From an uncultured Clostridia bacterium (lineage in GTDB: Bacteria; Bacillota; Clostridia; Christensenellales; Pumilibacteraceae): a stretch of 30,974 nt of DNA. Shown piece after piece: positions 23,909 to 30,974 of the stretch. The position numbers were made by a program, and so were the translations under genes. The number at the start of each line of letters is the position of its first letter. The first letter of the stretch is position 1. The DNA is taken from assembly GCA_934247335.1 (NCBI GenBank), contig CAKQJJ010000003.1:1-30974 (forward strand), read 5' to 3'. The notes below the pieces were generated by a model. It ran no database searches and was not told where the DNA came from. It saw only the letters and a list, made by a program, of their open reading frames with translations.

Positions 23909-24648
23909 TGGGATACAAGTACGAAATGCACACGCACGACCGCATAGGCAGTAAGTGCGGCAGCTTTACGCCCGAACAGCTCGTGGACACTTTTCTGTCG
24001 CAGGGCTACACGGGAATATTTTCCACCAATCATTTTTTCTGCGGAAACACGGCGGCGCCCGGACCGGAAAAAGAATGGAAGTACAGGCTTGAAAAATTCT
24101 GCGACGCCTATCGCGCGGTCAAAGCCGAGGGCGACAAGCGGGGATTGGACGTGTTTTTCGGCTTCGAGTACACCGTTCCGCATTCGCTCGACCCCATCGC
24201 CAACAACGCCGGCTGCGATTTTCTGGTGTTCGGCGTGGACGAAAAATGGCTGGAAAATTACGGCGGCGACGTCGAATCTTGCCCTACGAGGCAATATCTC
24301 AATCGAATACGCGAGGCGGGCGGAACCGTGATTCAGGCGCACCCCTATCGGCTGGAAGAGAGGTATATGGATCACATATGCCTTATGCCCGATTGCGTGG
24401 ACGGCGTGGAGGTCATCAACACCAGCCCCAACACCATGGAAAGCAATACTCTTGCCCGCGTTTACGCCGATTATTACGGCTTTTTTCACACCGCGGGATC
24501 GGATATTCACGGCACGGACAGAAAACTTCTGGGCGTTACCGAACTGCCCGAAAAAGCGCTTGACGAGCGTGATTTCATGCGTATGTTGAAGGAAAGAAAA
24601 CAAAAACTTTATATTCAGGCAAACCAAATGTGGAGGGAGCTTAAATGA
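23908..24648 (+). CDS. PHP domain metal-dependent phosphoesterase
   Basis: 246 residues. The PHP superfamily motifs are visible: H8-T-H10-D at the N-terminus, a Glu in FFGFEYTVP, the AHPYR motif in the middle and SDIHG near the C-terminus. Together these build a multi-metal active site. Relatives hydrolyse phosphoesters such as histidinol phosphate or nucleotides. The ATG shares one base with the kinase stop (TAATG), so translation is coupled. A kinase and a phosphatase in one operon suggest handling of the same phosphorylated metabolite, which is inference. There is no signal peptide. Confidence 0.85.
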   Translation: MGYKYEMHTHDRIGSKCGSFTPEQLVDTFLSQGYTGIFSTNHFFCGNTAAPGPEKEWKYRLEKFCDAYRAVKAEGDKRGLDVFFGFEYTVPHSLDPIANNAGCDFLVFGVDEKWLENYGGDVESCPTRQYLNRIREAGGTVIQAHPYRLEERYMDHICLMPDCVDGVEVINTSPNTMESNTLARVYADYYGFFHTAGSDIHGTDRKLLGVTELPEKALDERDFMRMLKERKQKLYIQANQMWRELK

Positions 24649-25367
24649 AAGAAAACGAAAAAGACACTCAAAAACTCTACGCGCGCGAAGTGCAGAAACG
24701 CTACGAAAAAATGGGCAAGATAAAAGCCGACGTGGGAGCGGCGCCGCTCGTCTACACGATATTCGTGTACGCGTTTGCCGTGCTTGCAATATTCGGACTT
24801 CTGTTCGGCGTTATGAATATGGGATCGGCAAAAACGCTGGGAATAATTTCACTCTCGGTTGCCGGAGCCTCGGCAGTGCTGCTGGTTTTGATGTATTTCA
24901 TCGCGTCGAGAAAAGGTCCCACGCGCTACGTGGAAGTCGCTATAAAATACGAGGGCAAATTTTTGCTGTTCCAGATCATCGACGAGCGCCACGTGATATT
25001 TTCCGACGGCGAATATACGCTGGAATACGAGAAAAAACAGGTTAAGGAGCGACCCCAGGGTATTCTTAATCCGCAATTGTCGTTCGACGCGCCGCTTTCG
25101 GCAACTTACGAGGCGGTTGAAAACAAGGGCATGAAAACTATTTACGTCGGAAAAAAGGACAGCGGAGACCCGAAAAAGCCGTACGTTTACAAAGTTTCCT
25201 GCGAGGGCAAATTCGTCACGGGCTTTAAGATGAACGGCAAAAGCGTCACTTTCGACGGAATAAACGAAAAAGGCGTAAGTCTGGGCATTCCGGCAATGCT
25301 GATTGACGAAATTCAAAGCAGAGGAACTTCGCTTCCCGCAAAAGAAATAGTGGTAAGCCAGAAATAA
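24645..25367 (+). CDS. Membrane protein of unknown function
   Basis: 240 residues, family not recognised. A charged N-terminus (about 1-30) precedes two membrane helices (about 34-60 and 65-88), then a soluble C-terminal domain of about 150 residues rich in strands (YVEVAIKYEGKFLLFQI, HVIFSDGEYTLEY). By charge, both ends are probably cytoplasmic. It overlaps the PHP gene stop by four bases (ATGA), with GGAGGG upstream, so it belongs to the same operon. Its role there is unknown. Confidence 0.8.
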   Translation: MKENEKDTQKLYAREVQKRYEKMGKIKADVGAAPLVYTIFVYAFAVLAIFGLLFGVMNMGSAKTLGIISLSVAGASAVLLVLMYFIASRKGPTRYVEVAIKYEGKFLLFQIIDERHVIFSDGEYTLEYEKKQVKERPQGILNPQLSFDAPLSATYEAVENKGMKTIYVGKKDSGDPKKPYVYKVSCEGKFVTGFKMNGKSVTFDGINEKGVSLGIPAMLIDEIQSRGTSLPAKEIVVSQK

Positions 25368-25383
25368 TCGGGAGGGAATTTTT

Positions 25384-25908
25384 ATGAAAAAAGCAGTCGT
25401 TTTTCTCGCAAACGGATTTGAAGAAATCGAAGCTTTGACGGCGGTGGACGTTTTAAGAAGAGCGGGCGTGTTCGTGGACACCGTTTCGGTGTGCGAAAAG
25501 CAAGTGACGGGCGCGCACGGAATTAAAGTTATTGCCGACAAAACCGAGGACGATTTCAATCCCGACGACTACGACGCGGTTGTGCTGCCCGGCGGTATGC
25601 CCGGAGCGAAAATATTGGGCGAATGCAAAAAAGTCGTGGGCTGCGCGGCAACTTTCGACGCTCGCCATAAAATCGTGGCGGCTATATGCGCGGCGCCCGC
25701 AACAGTACTGGGAATGAACGGACTCACCGAGGGCAGGCGCGTTACCTGCTATCCCGCCGATCAGTTCGTGCGCGTTCTGGAAGGCGCAACCTATACGGGT
25801 GAAGAACTCACCGTGGACGGCAACCTTATAACCGCCAACGGACCGAAAGCCGCAATGCGCTTTGCATTGGCGATTTGCGAAAAGCTGGGAGCGGAACCGA
25901 CGTTTTAA
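25384..25908 (+). CDS. DJ-1/PfpI family protein, YajL-like
   Basis: 174 residues, the usual size for the DJ-1/YajL branch. The N-terminal FLANGFEEIEALT gives the conserved Glu, and the nucleophile elbow is AAICAAPA with C102. VVLPGGMPG and the C-terminal ITANGP segments are also family hallmarks. Members have been linked to protection against glyoxals and oxidative damage, though the exact activity is debated. GGGAGGG precedes the ATG, and only 16 bases separate it from the membrane protein gene, so it closes the NahK-like operon. Confidence 0.92.
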   Translation: MKKAVVFLANGFEEIEALTAVDVLRRAGVFVDTVSVCEKQVTGAHGIKVIADKTEDDFNPDDYDAVVLPGGMPGAKILGECKKVVGCAATFDARHKIVAAICAAPATVLGMNGLTEGRRVTCYPADQFVRVLEGATYTGEELTVDGNLITANGPKAAMRFALAICEKLGAEPTF

Positions 25909-25992
25909 TTTTTCGGCAGTTGCGACGAATTCCGACAAAAAAACACCGGTTTTTACGCTGTTTCATAAATCGGTCACAAGATTATCATTTTA

Positions 25993-26020
25993 TTGTCACC
26001 AAAAGGGAGTATCTTAATAT
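25993..26020 (+). promoter_or_regulatory. Promoter of the leader ORF/attenuator
   Basis: TTGTCA (25993-25998), 16-bp spacer, TAATAT (26015-26020). Six bases separate the -10 from the ATG at 26027. Confidence 0.5.
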
Positions 26021-26026
26021 TAGGAT

Positions 26027-26128
26027 ATGAAAATATCTCACATTTCTTCCTTTATTACGGCAACGGGCGCAGGCGAAAGCACGGCGCTCGTTGTTGTTTT
26101 AAAGCCGTGGCGGTATTTTGCCGCGTAA
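26027..26128 (+). CDS. Candidate 33-residue leader peptide
   Basis: A short frame starts MKISHISSFITATGAG and contains the run TALVVVL before ending KPWRYFAA. There is no ribosome binding site at normal spacing, and the -10 geometry suggests a leaderless start. Runs of Leu/Val codons are typical of branched-chain amino-acid leader peptides. The ORF overlaps the 5' arm of a hairpin that excludes a downstream terminator, which is the layout of transcription attenuation. It could also be chance coding inside a structured RNA. Its RNA can form a further stem (AACGGGCG with CGCTCGTT) around a GCGAAAGC loop. The rest of 25909-26251 holds no other gene. Confidence 0.45.
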   Translation: MKISHISSFITATGAGESTALVVVLKPWRYFAA

Positions 26129-26174
26129 AAGCCGAAAAAAACGGCAAAATCGCCCGAAAACAGTTGCCTTTTTT
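26109..26174 (+). promoter_or_regulatory. Candidate attenuator: mutually exclusive antiterminator and terminator hairpins
   Basis: Antiterminator: 26109-26123 pairs with 26142-26154 (13 pairs with a two-base bulge). Terminator: GGCAA (26143-26147) pairs with TTGCC (26164-26168), with A-T pairs outside and a six-T run at 26169-26174. Both use 26143-26147, so they cannot form together. The 5' arm lies in the last codons of the 26027 ORF. Confidence 0.55.
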
Positions 26175-26191
26175 GAAAATCGGACTATAAT
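26164..26191 (+). promoter_or_regulatory. Possible internal promoter of the 26252 gene
   Basis: TTGCCT (26164-26169), 16-bp spacer, TATAAT (26186-26191), overlapping the terminator. A 9-bp hairpin GCTTTTAAG/CTTAAAAGC (26203-26225) would then sit at the 5' end of the mRNA, where it could slow decay. Confidence 0.45.
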
Positions 26192-26251
26192 TATACCCGT
26201 ATGCTTTTAAGGGCTTCTTAAAAGCGAAAAAAATTCAGGAGATATTATATT

Positions 26252-26515
26252 ATGAGCGAAAACGAAAACAACAACGGAAAGAAAACCGGATTTGTCGAAG
26301 CCATCGACAATCTGCCGCTTATTCTCAAAATTTTATTCTGCATTCCCTGCCTGGACATTATATGGGCAATTTACCGCATAATCAAGGGCGTGGAAACCAA
26401 CAGCGTGCTTCTTATAGTCGTGGGTGTGCTGTGGATTATCCCCGGCGGAATGATTTGCTGGATTGCGGACCTTATCACCGTAATTTTAAGTAAAGACAGA
26501 CCTATTTTGTCCTGA
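26252..26515 (+). CDS. Small membrane protein rich in Ile/Leu/Val
   Basis: 87 residues, family not recognised. A polar N-terminus (SENENNNGKK) precedes two or three hydrophobic segments: about 20-43 (including CIPCLDIIWAIYRI), 50-63 and 65-80 (IPGGMICWIADLITVIL). The ATG follows AGGAG at 11-base spacing. It lies downstream of a candidate attenuator whose leader peptide contains Leu/Val codons; the protein itself is unusually rich in branched-chain residues. It is not in an operon, and a terminator follows at 26556. Confidence 0.75.
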   Translation: MSENENNNGKKTGFVEAIDNLPLILKILFCIPCLDIIWAIYRIIKGVETNSVLLIVVGVLWIIPGGMICWIADLITVILSKDRPILS

Positions 26516-26555
26516 CGAATTTTTGTCGGCAAAACGGAAAAAATAAAGCAAAATC

Positions 26556-26595
26556 AAAAAATCGGTTCGGGAATGCTCCGCGCCGATTTTTTTTT
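26556..26595 (+). terminator. Terminator after the 26252 gene
   Basis: 10-bp stem AAAAAATCGG/CCGATTTTTT (26556-26565 with 26583-26592) followed by more T. Confidence 0.85.
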
Positions 26596-26618
26596 ACGCT
26601 CAAACGAGAAAAAATTTC

Positions 26619-26647
26619 TTGTCTTTTTCTCGTTCGTATGTTATAAT
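26619..26647 (+). promoter_or_regulatory. Promoter of the 26654 gene
   Basis: TTGTCT (26619-26624), 17-bp spacer, TATAAT (26642-26647). The ATG begins six bases after the -10, so the mRNA would start at or beside the start codon. Confidence 0.7.
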
Positions 26648-26653
26648 TTTCGT

Positions 26654-27262
26654 ATGAGCAAAAAAATCAAAGTAAAAAAATTTTACACGGGGCTGGATCA
26701 AGCCGAAATCGCAAAAAGAAACAAGCTCACGCTTATTTGTTCGATAATAGCCGCCGTGGTCGCAATTGCCGTGCCGTGCATGCCCATGCAGAATGGCTTT
26801 ACGGTTTTGCACGATAAGTACGGGTTCGTCGTCTATTCGGTTTGCATTATTTTATGGGTCGCAAACGCGATAACCGCGGCGTATTGCCTCGTTTCGCACT
26901 TTACATTATATAAAATAAGATCGGAAATATACGAAAACCAAAAGCCCGCGCTGAAAGGCGACTGGCATACGTTCGGCGGAATAGAAATTCAGTTGGTTTT
27001 GTCCGGAGCCGTGCTGCTCGTCGAGTTATTTATGTTGGTGCGCTGGTTCGATTGGCAAACTCTTCTCGCGTCGTGCGTTGCCGCGTGCGGATTTGCAGCC
27101 GCGTTCGTCGTAAGAAAAACCACTTACGACTCGTTTAAAAATTTAAGCGAAACGCCGCCCGAAATAACGCCTGCGCAGGAAAACGCCGTTTCCGAGAAAG
27201 ATAACGAAGCCGAAAAATCGACCGAAAGCGAAGAAGTGTCCGATTTTTACGACAAAGACTGA
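26654..27262 (+). CDS. Four-helix membrane protein of unknown function
   Basis: 202 residues from ATG 26654. The frame is open further upstream, but that part overlaps the preceding terminator and the promoter. A Lys-rich start is followed by four membrane helices: LICSIIAAVVAIAV, VVYSVCIILWVANAITAAYC, QLVLSGAVLLVELFML and LLASCVAACGFAAAFVV. An acidic tail of about 35 residues (Glu/Ser/Asp-rich) ends the protein. No family is recognised. There is no ribosome binding site, consistent with a leaderless mRNA. It is 21 bases before the FAD oxidoreductase gene and may be co-transcribed with it. Confidence 0.75.
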   Translation: MSKKIKVKKFYTGLDQAEIAKRNKLTLICSIIAAVVAIAVPCMPMQNGFTVLHDKYGFVVYSVCIILWVANAITAAYCLVSHFTLYKIRSEIYENQKPALKGDWHTFGGIEIQLVLSGAVLLVELFMLVRWFDWQTLLASCVAACGFAAAFVVRKTTYDSFKNLSETPPEITPAQENAVSEKDNEAEKSTESEEVSDFYDKD

Positions 27263-27283
27263 TAAAACGAAAAGGTGAGGAAA

Positions 27284-28540
27284 ATGTATATCGAAATAAC
27301 CGAAAGGATAGAAAAGAAAGGCAAATGGCAGGTGGTCGTCTGCGGCGGAGGCGTGGCGGGCGTTGCCGCTGCGATAAGCGCGGCGCGTGCCGGCAAAAAA
27401 ACTCTGCTCGTCGAAAAAACTCTGTCGCTGGGCGGACTTGCAACCAACGGGCTCGTAAACTATTTCGTGCCTATGTGCAACGGAAGAGGCAAGCAGATAA
27501 TATTCGGCATGGCGGACGAAATGCTGCGCCTTGCAATGAAAACGAGCTGGACCACGGTTAAAGATTGCTGGAAGTACGACTATCCCGAAAAACAAGGCAG
27601 GCTGGACGGAAAGTTTTCGCCCGCCATATTCGCGCTTGCGCTGTCGGACATGGCTCAAAGCGCCGGCGTCGAAATTTATCTCGATACGATAATAAGCGGC
27701 GCGGACGTCGAAAACGGGCATGTAAACGGCATAATAATCGACAGTAAGTCGGGAAGAGAATATATAGAAGCCGACTATTTCGTGGACGCCACCGGCGACG
27801 CAGACCTATTGTGGCGCGCAGGCGTTCCCACGGTTACGGGCGGCAATTATTTTACCTATTACGCGTTCGGAATGAATTTCGACACCATGCGTTCGGCGCT
27901 CGAAAAGAAAGATATTTCGGCTGCGTACCGCTGGTATATGGGCGGCAGAGCCAATCTTTACGGCGGCGGTCAGCCCGAGGACAGACGGCTTTATTCGGGC
28001 GTTACAAAAGAAGACGTAACCGAATACGTGCTTGAAAATCAAAAATTACTGTACGAAAGTATTTCAAAAGAGGACAAAAACTCGTTCGACCTTACGCTTC
28101 TTCCCGTAATGCCGCAAATGCGCACCACGAGGCGTATCGACGGCGACGCGACTTTTTCCGAAAAGGACGCCTACGTGCATTTTTCCGACAGCGTGTGCGC
28201 TATAAACGACTTCGATCGCTGCGATTTTCTGTACGAAGTGCGTTTCGGAACGCTGGTTAAAAGCGGGTTCGATAACGTTATAACGGCGGGCAGAACGGCA
28301 AGCGCAAGCGGATACGGCTGGGACGTGCTTCGCGTTATTCCGCCGGCAATACTCACCGGTCAGGCTGCGGGCAACGCATGCTCGATCGCGATAGACGACG
28401 GCAGCCCGATTTACGCCGTCGATATCAAAAAACTGCAAAGCGTTATGGAAAAACAGAACTGCCCCGTGCATTTCGACGACGCGCTCGTGCCGAAGGATAA
28501 AACCAAAATAGAAAAAGGCGAAGATAATGGACACATTTGA
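27284..28540 (+). CDS. FAD-dependent oxidoreductase (FAD_oxidored family)
   Basis: 418 residues. The N-terminal dinucleotide-binding fold is clear: VVVCGGGVAGVAAAISAARAG, with an acidic end in LLVEK, followed by LSLGGLATNGLV. The pattern ADYFVDATGDADL and the late GYGWDVLRVIPPAILTGQAAG segment are typical of the FAD_oxidored (PF12831) family. That family often sits in carbohydrate-use loci and has mostly unknown substrates. ATG 27284 is chosen; a GTG at 27275 lies inside the AAGGTGAGG ribosome binding site. The AraC gene start overlaps its last 14 bases. With the GH78 gene two genes on, it may act on a sugar or aglycone product; that is inference. Confidence 0.88.
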   Translation: MYIEITERIEKKGKWQVVVCGGGVAGVAAAISAARAGKKTLLVEKTLSLGGLATNGLVNYFVPMCNGRGKQIIFGMADEMLRLAMKTSWTTVKDCWKYDYPEKQGRLDGKFSPAIFALALSDMAQSAGVEIYLDTIISGADVENGHVNGIIIDSKSGREYIEADYFVDATGDADLLWRAGVPTVTGGNYFTYYAFGMNFDTMRSALEKKDISAAYRWYMGGRANLYGGGQPEDRRLYSGVTKEDVTEYVLENQKLLYESISKEDKNSFDLTLLPVMPQMRTTRRIDGDATFSEKDAYVHFSDSVCAINDFDRCDFLYEVRFGTLVKSGFDNVITAGRTASASGYGWDVLRVIPPAILTGQAAGNACSIAIDDGSPIYAVDIKKLQSVMEKQNCPVHFDDALVPKDKTKIEKGEDNGHI

Positions 28541-29411
28541 GCTTAGCGACGACAAAGTGAATATGCCGTCCGACAGAGTGCTTAAAAAGAAAGATCTCAT
28601 TCTGCCCGACGAGAAAATATTCGTCGGCTATTTCAAAGGGCATTCCGCGCCGCACGCTCACGACTTTATCGAGCTTGTGTACGTGGTCGTCGGCGAAGCC
28701 ACTCACGTTCACGACGGACGGGAAAGAAGAATAAAACCGGGCGACTGCTTTCTCATCGATATAGGCAGCCTGCATTCGTACAAGGACGATACCGGCGATT
28801 TTACGCTTATCAACTGCATTTTTCAACCGTCGTTTTTGTCGCAGTCGGTAAAGGACGACCAGATGTTCAAGTCGCTTGCCTGCAACGTGTTCATGGCGGT
28901 GGAAGGAGCGGAAAATCCGGGCGCAATATTCGTGGGCGCCGGCGCGGCTCCGGGTGTGCACGCGCTTCTCACACAGATGATAGACGAGCTTTCGCGCAAG
29001 CAAACAGGCTATCTCGAAGTAATGCAATCGCTACTGAAAGTCGTGCTTATCTATCTTTTCCGCGGATTAAAGCCCGATCCGCAGCCGCGAATGATAAAGG
29101 ACGTCATCGAATACGTAGAGTCGGCTTGCGACAAAAAGCTGAACGTCGAAGCGCTCAGCGAGAGCATGTTCTTCTCTCCCGCGTATATAAGCCGCATATT
29201 CAAAAAGTACACCGGCAGAAATCTGTCCGACTATATCCGCGAAAAACGCCTGGAAAACGTGGCTAAAACGCTGGCGAAAAGCGACGACAGCATCGACGAC
29301 GTGATTTTAGCCGCCGGCTACTGCGACAAAAAAAGTTTTTACGAGCAGTTTGCGCGCCGCTACGGCTGTACGCCCGGCGAATTCAGAAGAAGAAACCGAA
29401 ATCAAAAATAA
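28527..29411 (+). CDS. AraC family transcriptional regulator
   Basis: 294 residues. An N-terminal cupin-like sensor domain has HAHDFIELVYV and a GDCFLIDIGSLHSY segment. The C-terminal double HTH (about 190-290) has the AraC signature: LSESMFFSPAYISRIFKKYTG, IREKRLENVAKTL and AAGYCDKKSFYEQFARRYGCTPGEFRR. It overlaps the FAD oxidoreductase gene by 14 bases, so it is in that operon. Next to a GH78 gene it is probably a sugar-responsive activator of the rhamnosidase or of the local operon; a conserved target is not proven. AGGCGA is a modest ribosome binding site. Confidence 0.93.
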   Translation: MDTFELSDDKVNMPSDRVLKKKDLILPDEKIFVGYFKGHSAPHAHDFIELVYVVVGEATHVHDGRERRIKPGDCFLIDIGSLHSYKDDTGDFTLINCIFQPSFLSQSVKDDQMFKSLACNVFMAVEGAENPGAIFVGAGAAPGVHALLTQMIDELSRKQTGYLEVMQSLLKVVLIYLFRGLKPDPQPRMIKDVIEYVESACDKKLNVEALSESMFFSPAYISRIFKKYTGRNLSDYIREKRLENVAKTLAKSDDSIDDVILAAGYCDKKSFYEQFARRYGCTPGEFRRRNRNQK

Positions 29412-29421
29412 AGTACGATAA

Positions 29422-29475
29422 ACCACCGTTTGTGCATAAAACCCCATTGTTTTTTTGCGCGAGCGGTGGTATTAT
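29422..29475 (+). promoter_or_regulatory. GH78 promoter flanked by an inverted repeat
   Basis: TTGTTT (29447-29452), 17-bp spacer, TATTAT (29470-29475). ACCACCG (29422-29428) and CGGTGGT (29464-29470) form an inverted repeat that brackets the -35 and touches the -10. It may be the operator for the upstream AraC regulator or a weak terminator. Confidence 0.5.
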
Positions 29476-29502
29476 TTTATTATAAAAAACAAGGAGAAAA
29501 TT

Positions 29503-30974
29503 ATGAACACGTTATATCCCGCAAAATTCCTGAAACTAAATTTCGGTCGCACGACCGAGGCGGTCGAGCGTTACGGCAACGCATGCTCGTATTTCCGCAA
29601 AGAATTTGCTTTGTCCGGCAAAAAAGTAATTAAAGCCGAGCTTATGGCAACAGCGATAGGCGTTTTCAAAGCGTATATAAACGGCGTCGAGGCGGACGAC
29701 GACTACATGTCGCCCGGATTTACCGATTACCGCAAGCGTATTCCGTGGTGCCGTTACGATATAACCGACAAATTGCAGAAAAACAACGCCGTGGTGATTG
29801 TAGCCGGCGACGGTTGGGCGGTCGGATATATGGGCAACGGCATGTACCGTCAGAACTATTATCGCGACGTTTGCGTCTGCGCGAAAATAGTAATTTATTA
29901 CGAAGACGGCAGCCGCGACGAAATACTTTCGGACGAAAGCTGGCTTGCAGATACCGACGAAATCGTGCGCACCGATAACTACATGGGCGAGGTTATCAAC
30001 CATACGTATTCAAAAAACAAGAACTTCTATCTGCCCGGATACGATTATAAAGAGGGCAATTGGAGAAAGCCCGAGTGCGTAATGTGGGGTATATTCTACT
30101 CGTGTTTAAGCGAGGAAATCGCGCCGAGAATAAAGGTTATGCACGTTTTAACGCCCGAAGTCATCGCGAAAAACGACCGCTTCGTCCGCTACGACTTCAA
30201 ACAGAACATGGTGGGTGTACTGCGCGTAAAAGTCAAGGGCGAGCGCGGAACCAAAATAGTCGCGCGCCACGCCGAAATGCTGGAAGATGACGGCACTCTG
30301 TACACCGAAAATCTGCGTAAAGCCGAGGCAACCGACACGTTTATTTTAAGCGGCGAGGGCGAGGAAGAATTCCGTCCGCTGTTCACTTTCCACGGTTTCC
30401 GCTACGCCGAACTGCGCATTACCGGCAAAGCCGAAATTCTGTCGGTAAAGGGCGAAGTCATGTATTCCGCGCTCGGAAAGACCGGCGAATTTGCCTGCTC
30501 GGACGAAATCGTAAACCGCGTTTATCAAAACGTCGTGTGGGGTCAACGCGGCAACTTTTTAAGCGTTCCCACCGACTGTCCGCAGCGCGACGAGCGGCTG
30601 GGATGGACGGGCGACGCGCAGATTTTCTGCGGAACGGCTATGTTCAACATGGACTGCGAGAAATTCTACAAAAAATATATACAAGACCTTATCGACAGCA
30701 GCCGCGGCAACGGTACGATAGGCGGAGTCGCTCCGCACGTTCCGCACACGACGTACGACGACGAGGAGTGCCACATGCCCGATTGCGCGGGCTGGGCGGA
30801 CGCCATGGCGGTAATCCCGTACGAGTACTATCTTATGTACGGAAACGAGCAGGATCTTCGCGACCGGCTGTACTTCGTCAAGAGTTATATAAAGACCTGC
30901 GAGGATTGGAGCGACGACTGCATCCGCCCGTCCGACCCCAACTGGGGCGACTGGCTCAACGTGGACTGCTACAC
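29503..30974 (+). CDS. Alpha-L-rhamnosidase, glycoside hydrolase family 78 (3' end outside window)
   Basis: The frame is open for 490 codons to the window end; full GH78 enzymes are usually 700-1000 residues. N-terminal beta domains (KAYINGVEADDDYMSPGFTDYRKRI, then a GDGWAVGYMG segment) lead into the (alpha/alpha)6 catalytic domain. That domain opens with the diagnostic SVPTDCPQRDERLGWTGDAQ, which carries the Asp/Glu residues that bind rhamnose and donate the proton. GGVAPHVPH and the SDPNWGDWLN segment also fit. No signal peptide is seen, so it is cytoplasmic and would act on imported rhamnosides. ATG follows AAGGAG (29491-29496). It removes terminal L-rhamnose from plant glycans or flavonoid glycosides. 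It follows the AraC regulator by 91 bases. Confidence 0.95.
   Translation, partial: MNTLYPAKFLKLNFGRTTEAVERYGNACSYFRKEFALSGKKVIKAELMATAIGVFKAYINGVEADDDYMSPGFTDYRKRIPWCRYDITDKLQKNNAVVIVAGDGWAVGYMGNGMYRQNYYRDVCVCAKIVIYYEDGSRDEILSDESWLADTDEIVRTDNYMGEVINHTYSKNKNFYLPGYDYKEGNWRKPECVMWGIFYSCLSEEIAPRIKVMHVLTPEVIAKNDRFVRYDFKQNMVGVLRVKVKGERGTKIVARHAEMLEDDGTLYTENLRKAEATDTFILSGEGEEEFRPLFTFHGFRYAELRITGKAEILSVKGEVMYSALGKTGEFACSDEIVNRVYQNVVWGQRGNFLSVPTDCPQRDERLGWTGDAQIFCGTAMFNMDCEKFYKKYIQDLIDSSRGNGTIGGVAPHVPHTTYDDEECHMPDCAGWADAMAVIPYEYYLMYGNEQDLRDRLYFVKSYIKTCEDWSDDCIRPSDPNWGDWLNVDCY

Noticed and set aside
25993..26190. 65-codon frame spanning the attenuator region
   Set aside because: Its start lies in the -35 of a promoter and the frame runs through the terminator. 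The 33-codon frame at 26027 fits the RNA structure better.

Overview
The window looks like the chromosome of an uncultured Gram-positive, Clostridia-like Firmicute with moderate GC, probably a gut or gut-like commensal. The reasons are strong AAGGAG-type ribosome binding sites, sigma-A promoters, a SipW-type signal peptide, an ECF-type S component, InlB/Listeria-Bacteroides repeats, and glycoside hydrolases (GH43, GH78) at both ends. Species cannot be read from the sequence.

Layout. 1-2010: the end of a GH43 hydrolase, a GNAT acetyltransferase and a glycerophosphodiester phosphodiesterase, all +. 2111-4289: a minus-strand run of aldo/keto reductase with two 4Fe-4S motifs, an ECF-type S component and a TM1506/DUF1893 protein. 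It diverges from a MerR/AdhR-like regulator whose likely operator lies in a 19-bp-spacer promoter facing the reductase. 5190-5365: a promoter enclosed by perfect 25-bp inverted repeats, a strong candidate invertible (phase-variable) switch, in front of a TasA/CalY-like surface protein with a beta-helix-like tail (5435-7153). 7277-8666: rsmA and a small membrane protein, convergent. 8810-11499: a minus-strand two-component system. 11711-18472: a divergent 2253-residue surface protein with 11 InlB-like repeats, a coiled-coil stalk of nine 79-residue repeats and a C-terminal membrane anchor. 18473-19185: a gene-free stretch of palindromic and direct repeats. 19186-22694: an asymmetric heterodimeric ABC exporter (minus). 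22838-25908: a four-gene operon (NahK-like sugar kinase, PHP phosphoesterase, membrane protein, DJ-1/PfpI). 25993-26515: a candidate leader-peptide attenuator and a small Ile/Leu/Val-rich membrane protein. 26654-27262: a four-helix membrane protein. 27284 to the end: FAD oxidoreductase, AraC regulator and the start of a GH78 alpha-L-rhamnosidase.

Themes. Two surface proteins each sit beside a control device, one a putative DNA inversion switch and the other a divergent two-component system. The flanks hold plant-glycan degradation genes. Three starts (rsmA, the 26027 leader ORF and the 26654 gene) lie exactly six bases after a -10 hexamer with no ribosome binding site, which suggests leaderless mRNAs. 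All function calls come from reading the sequence; no database search was run.
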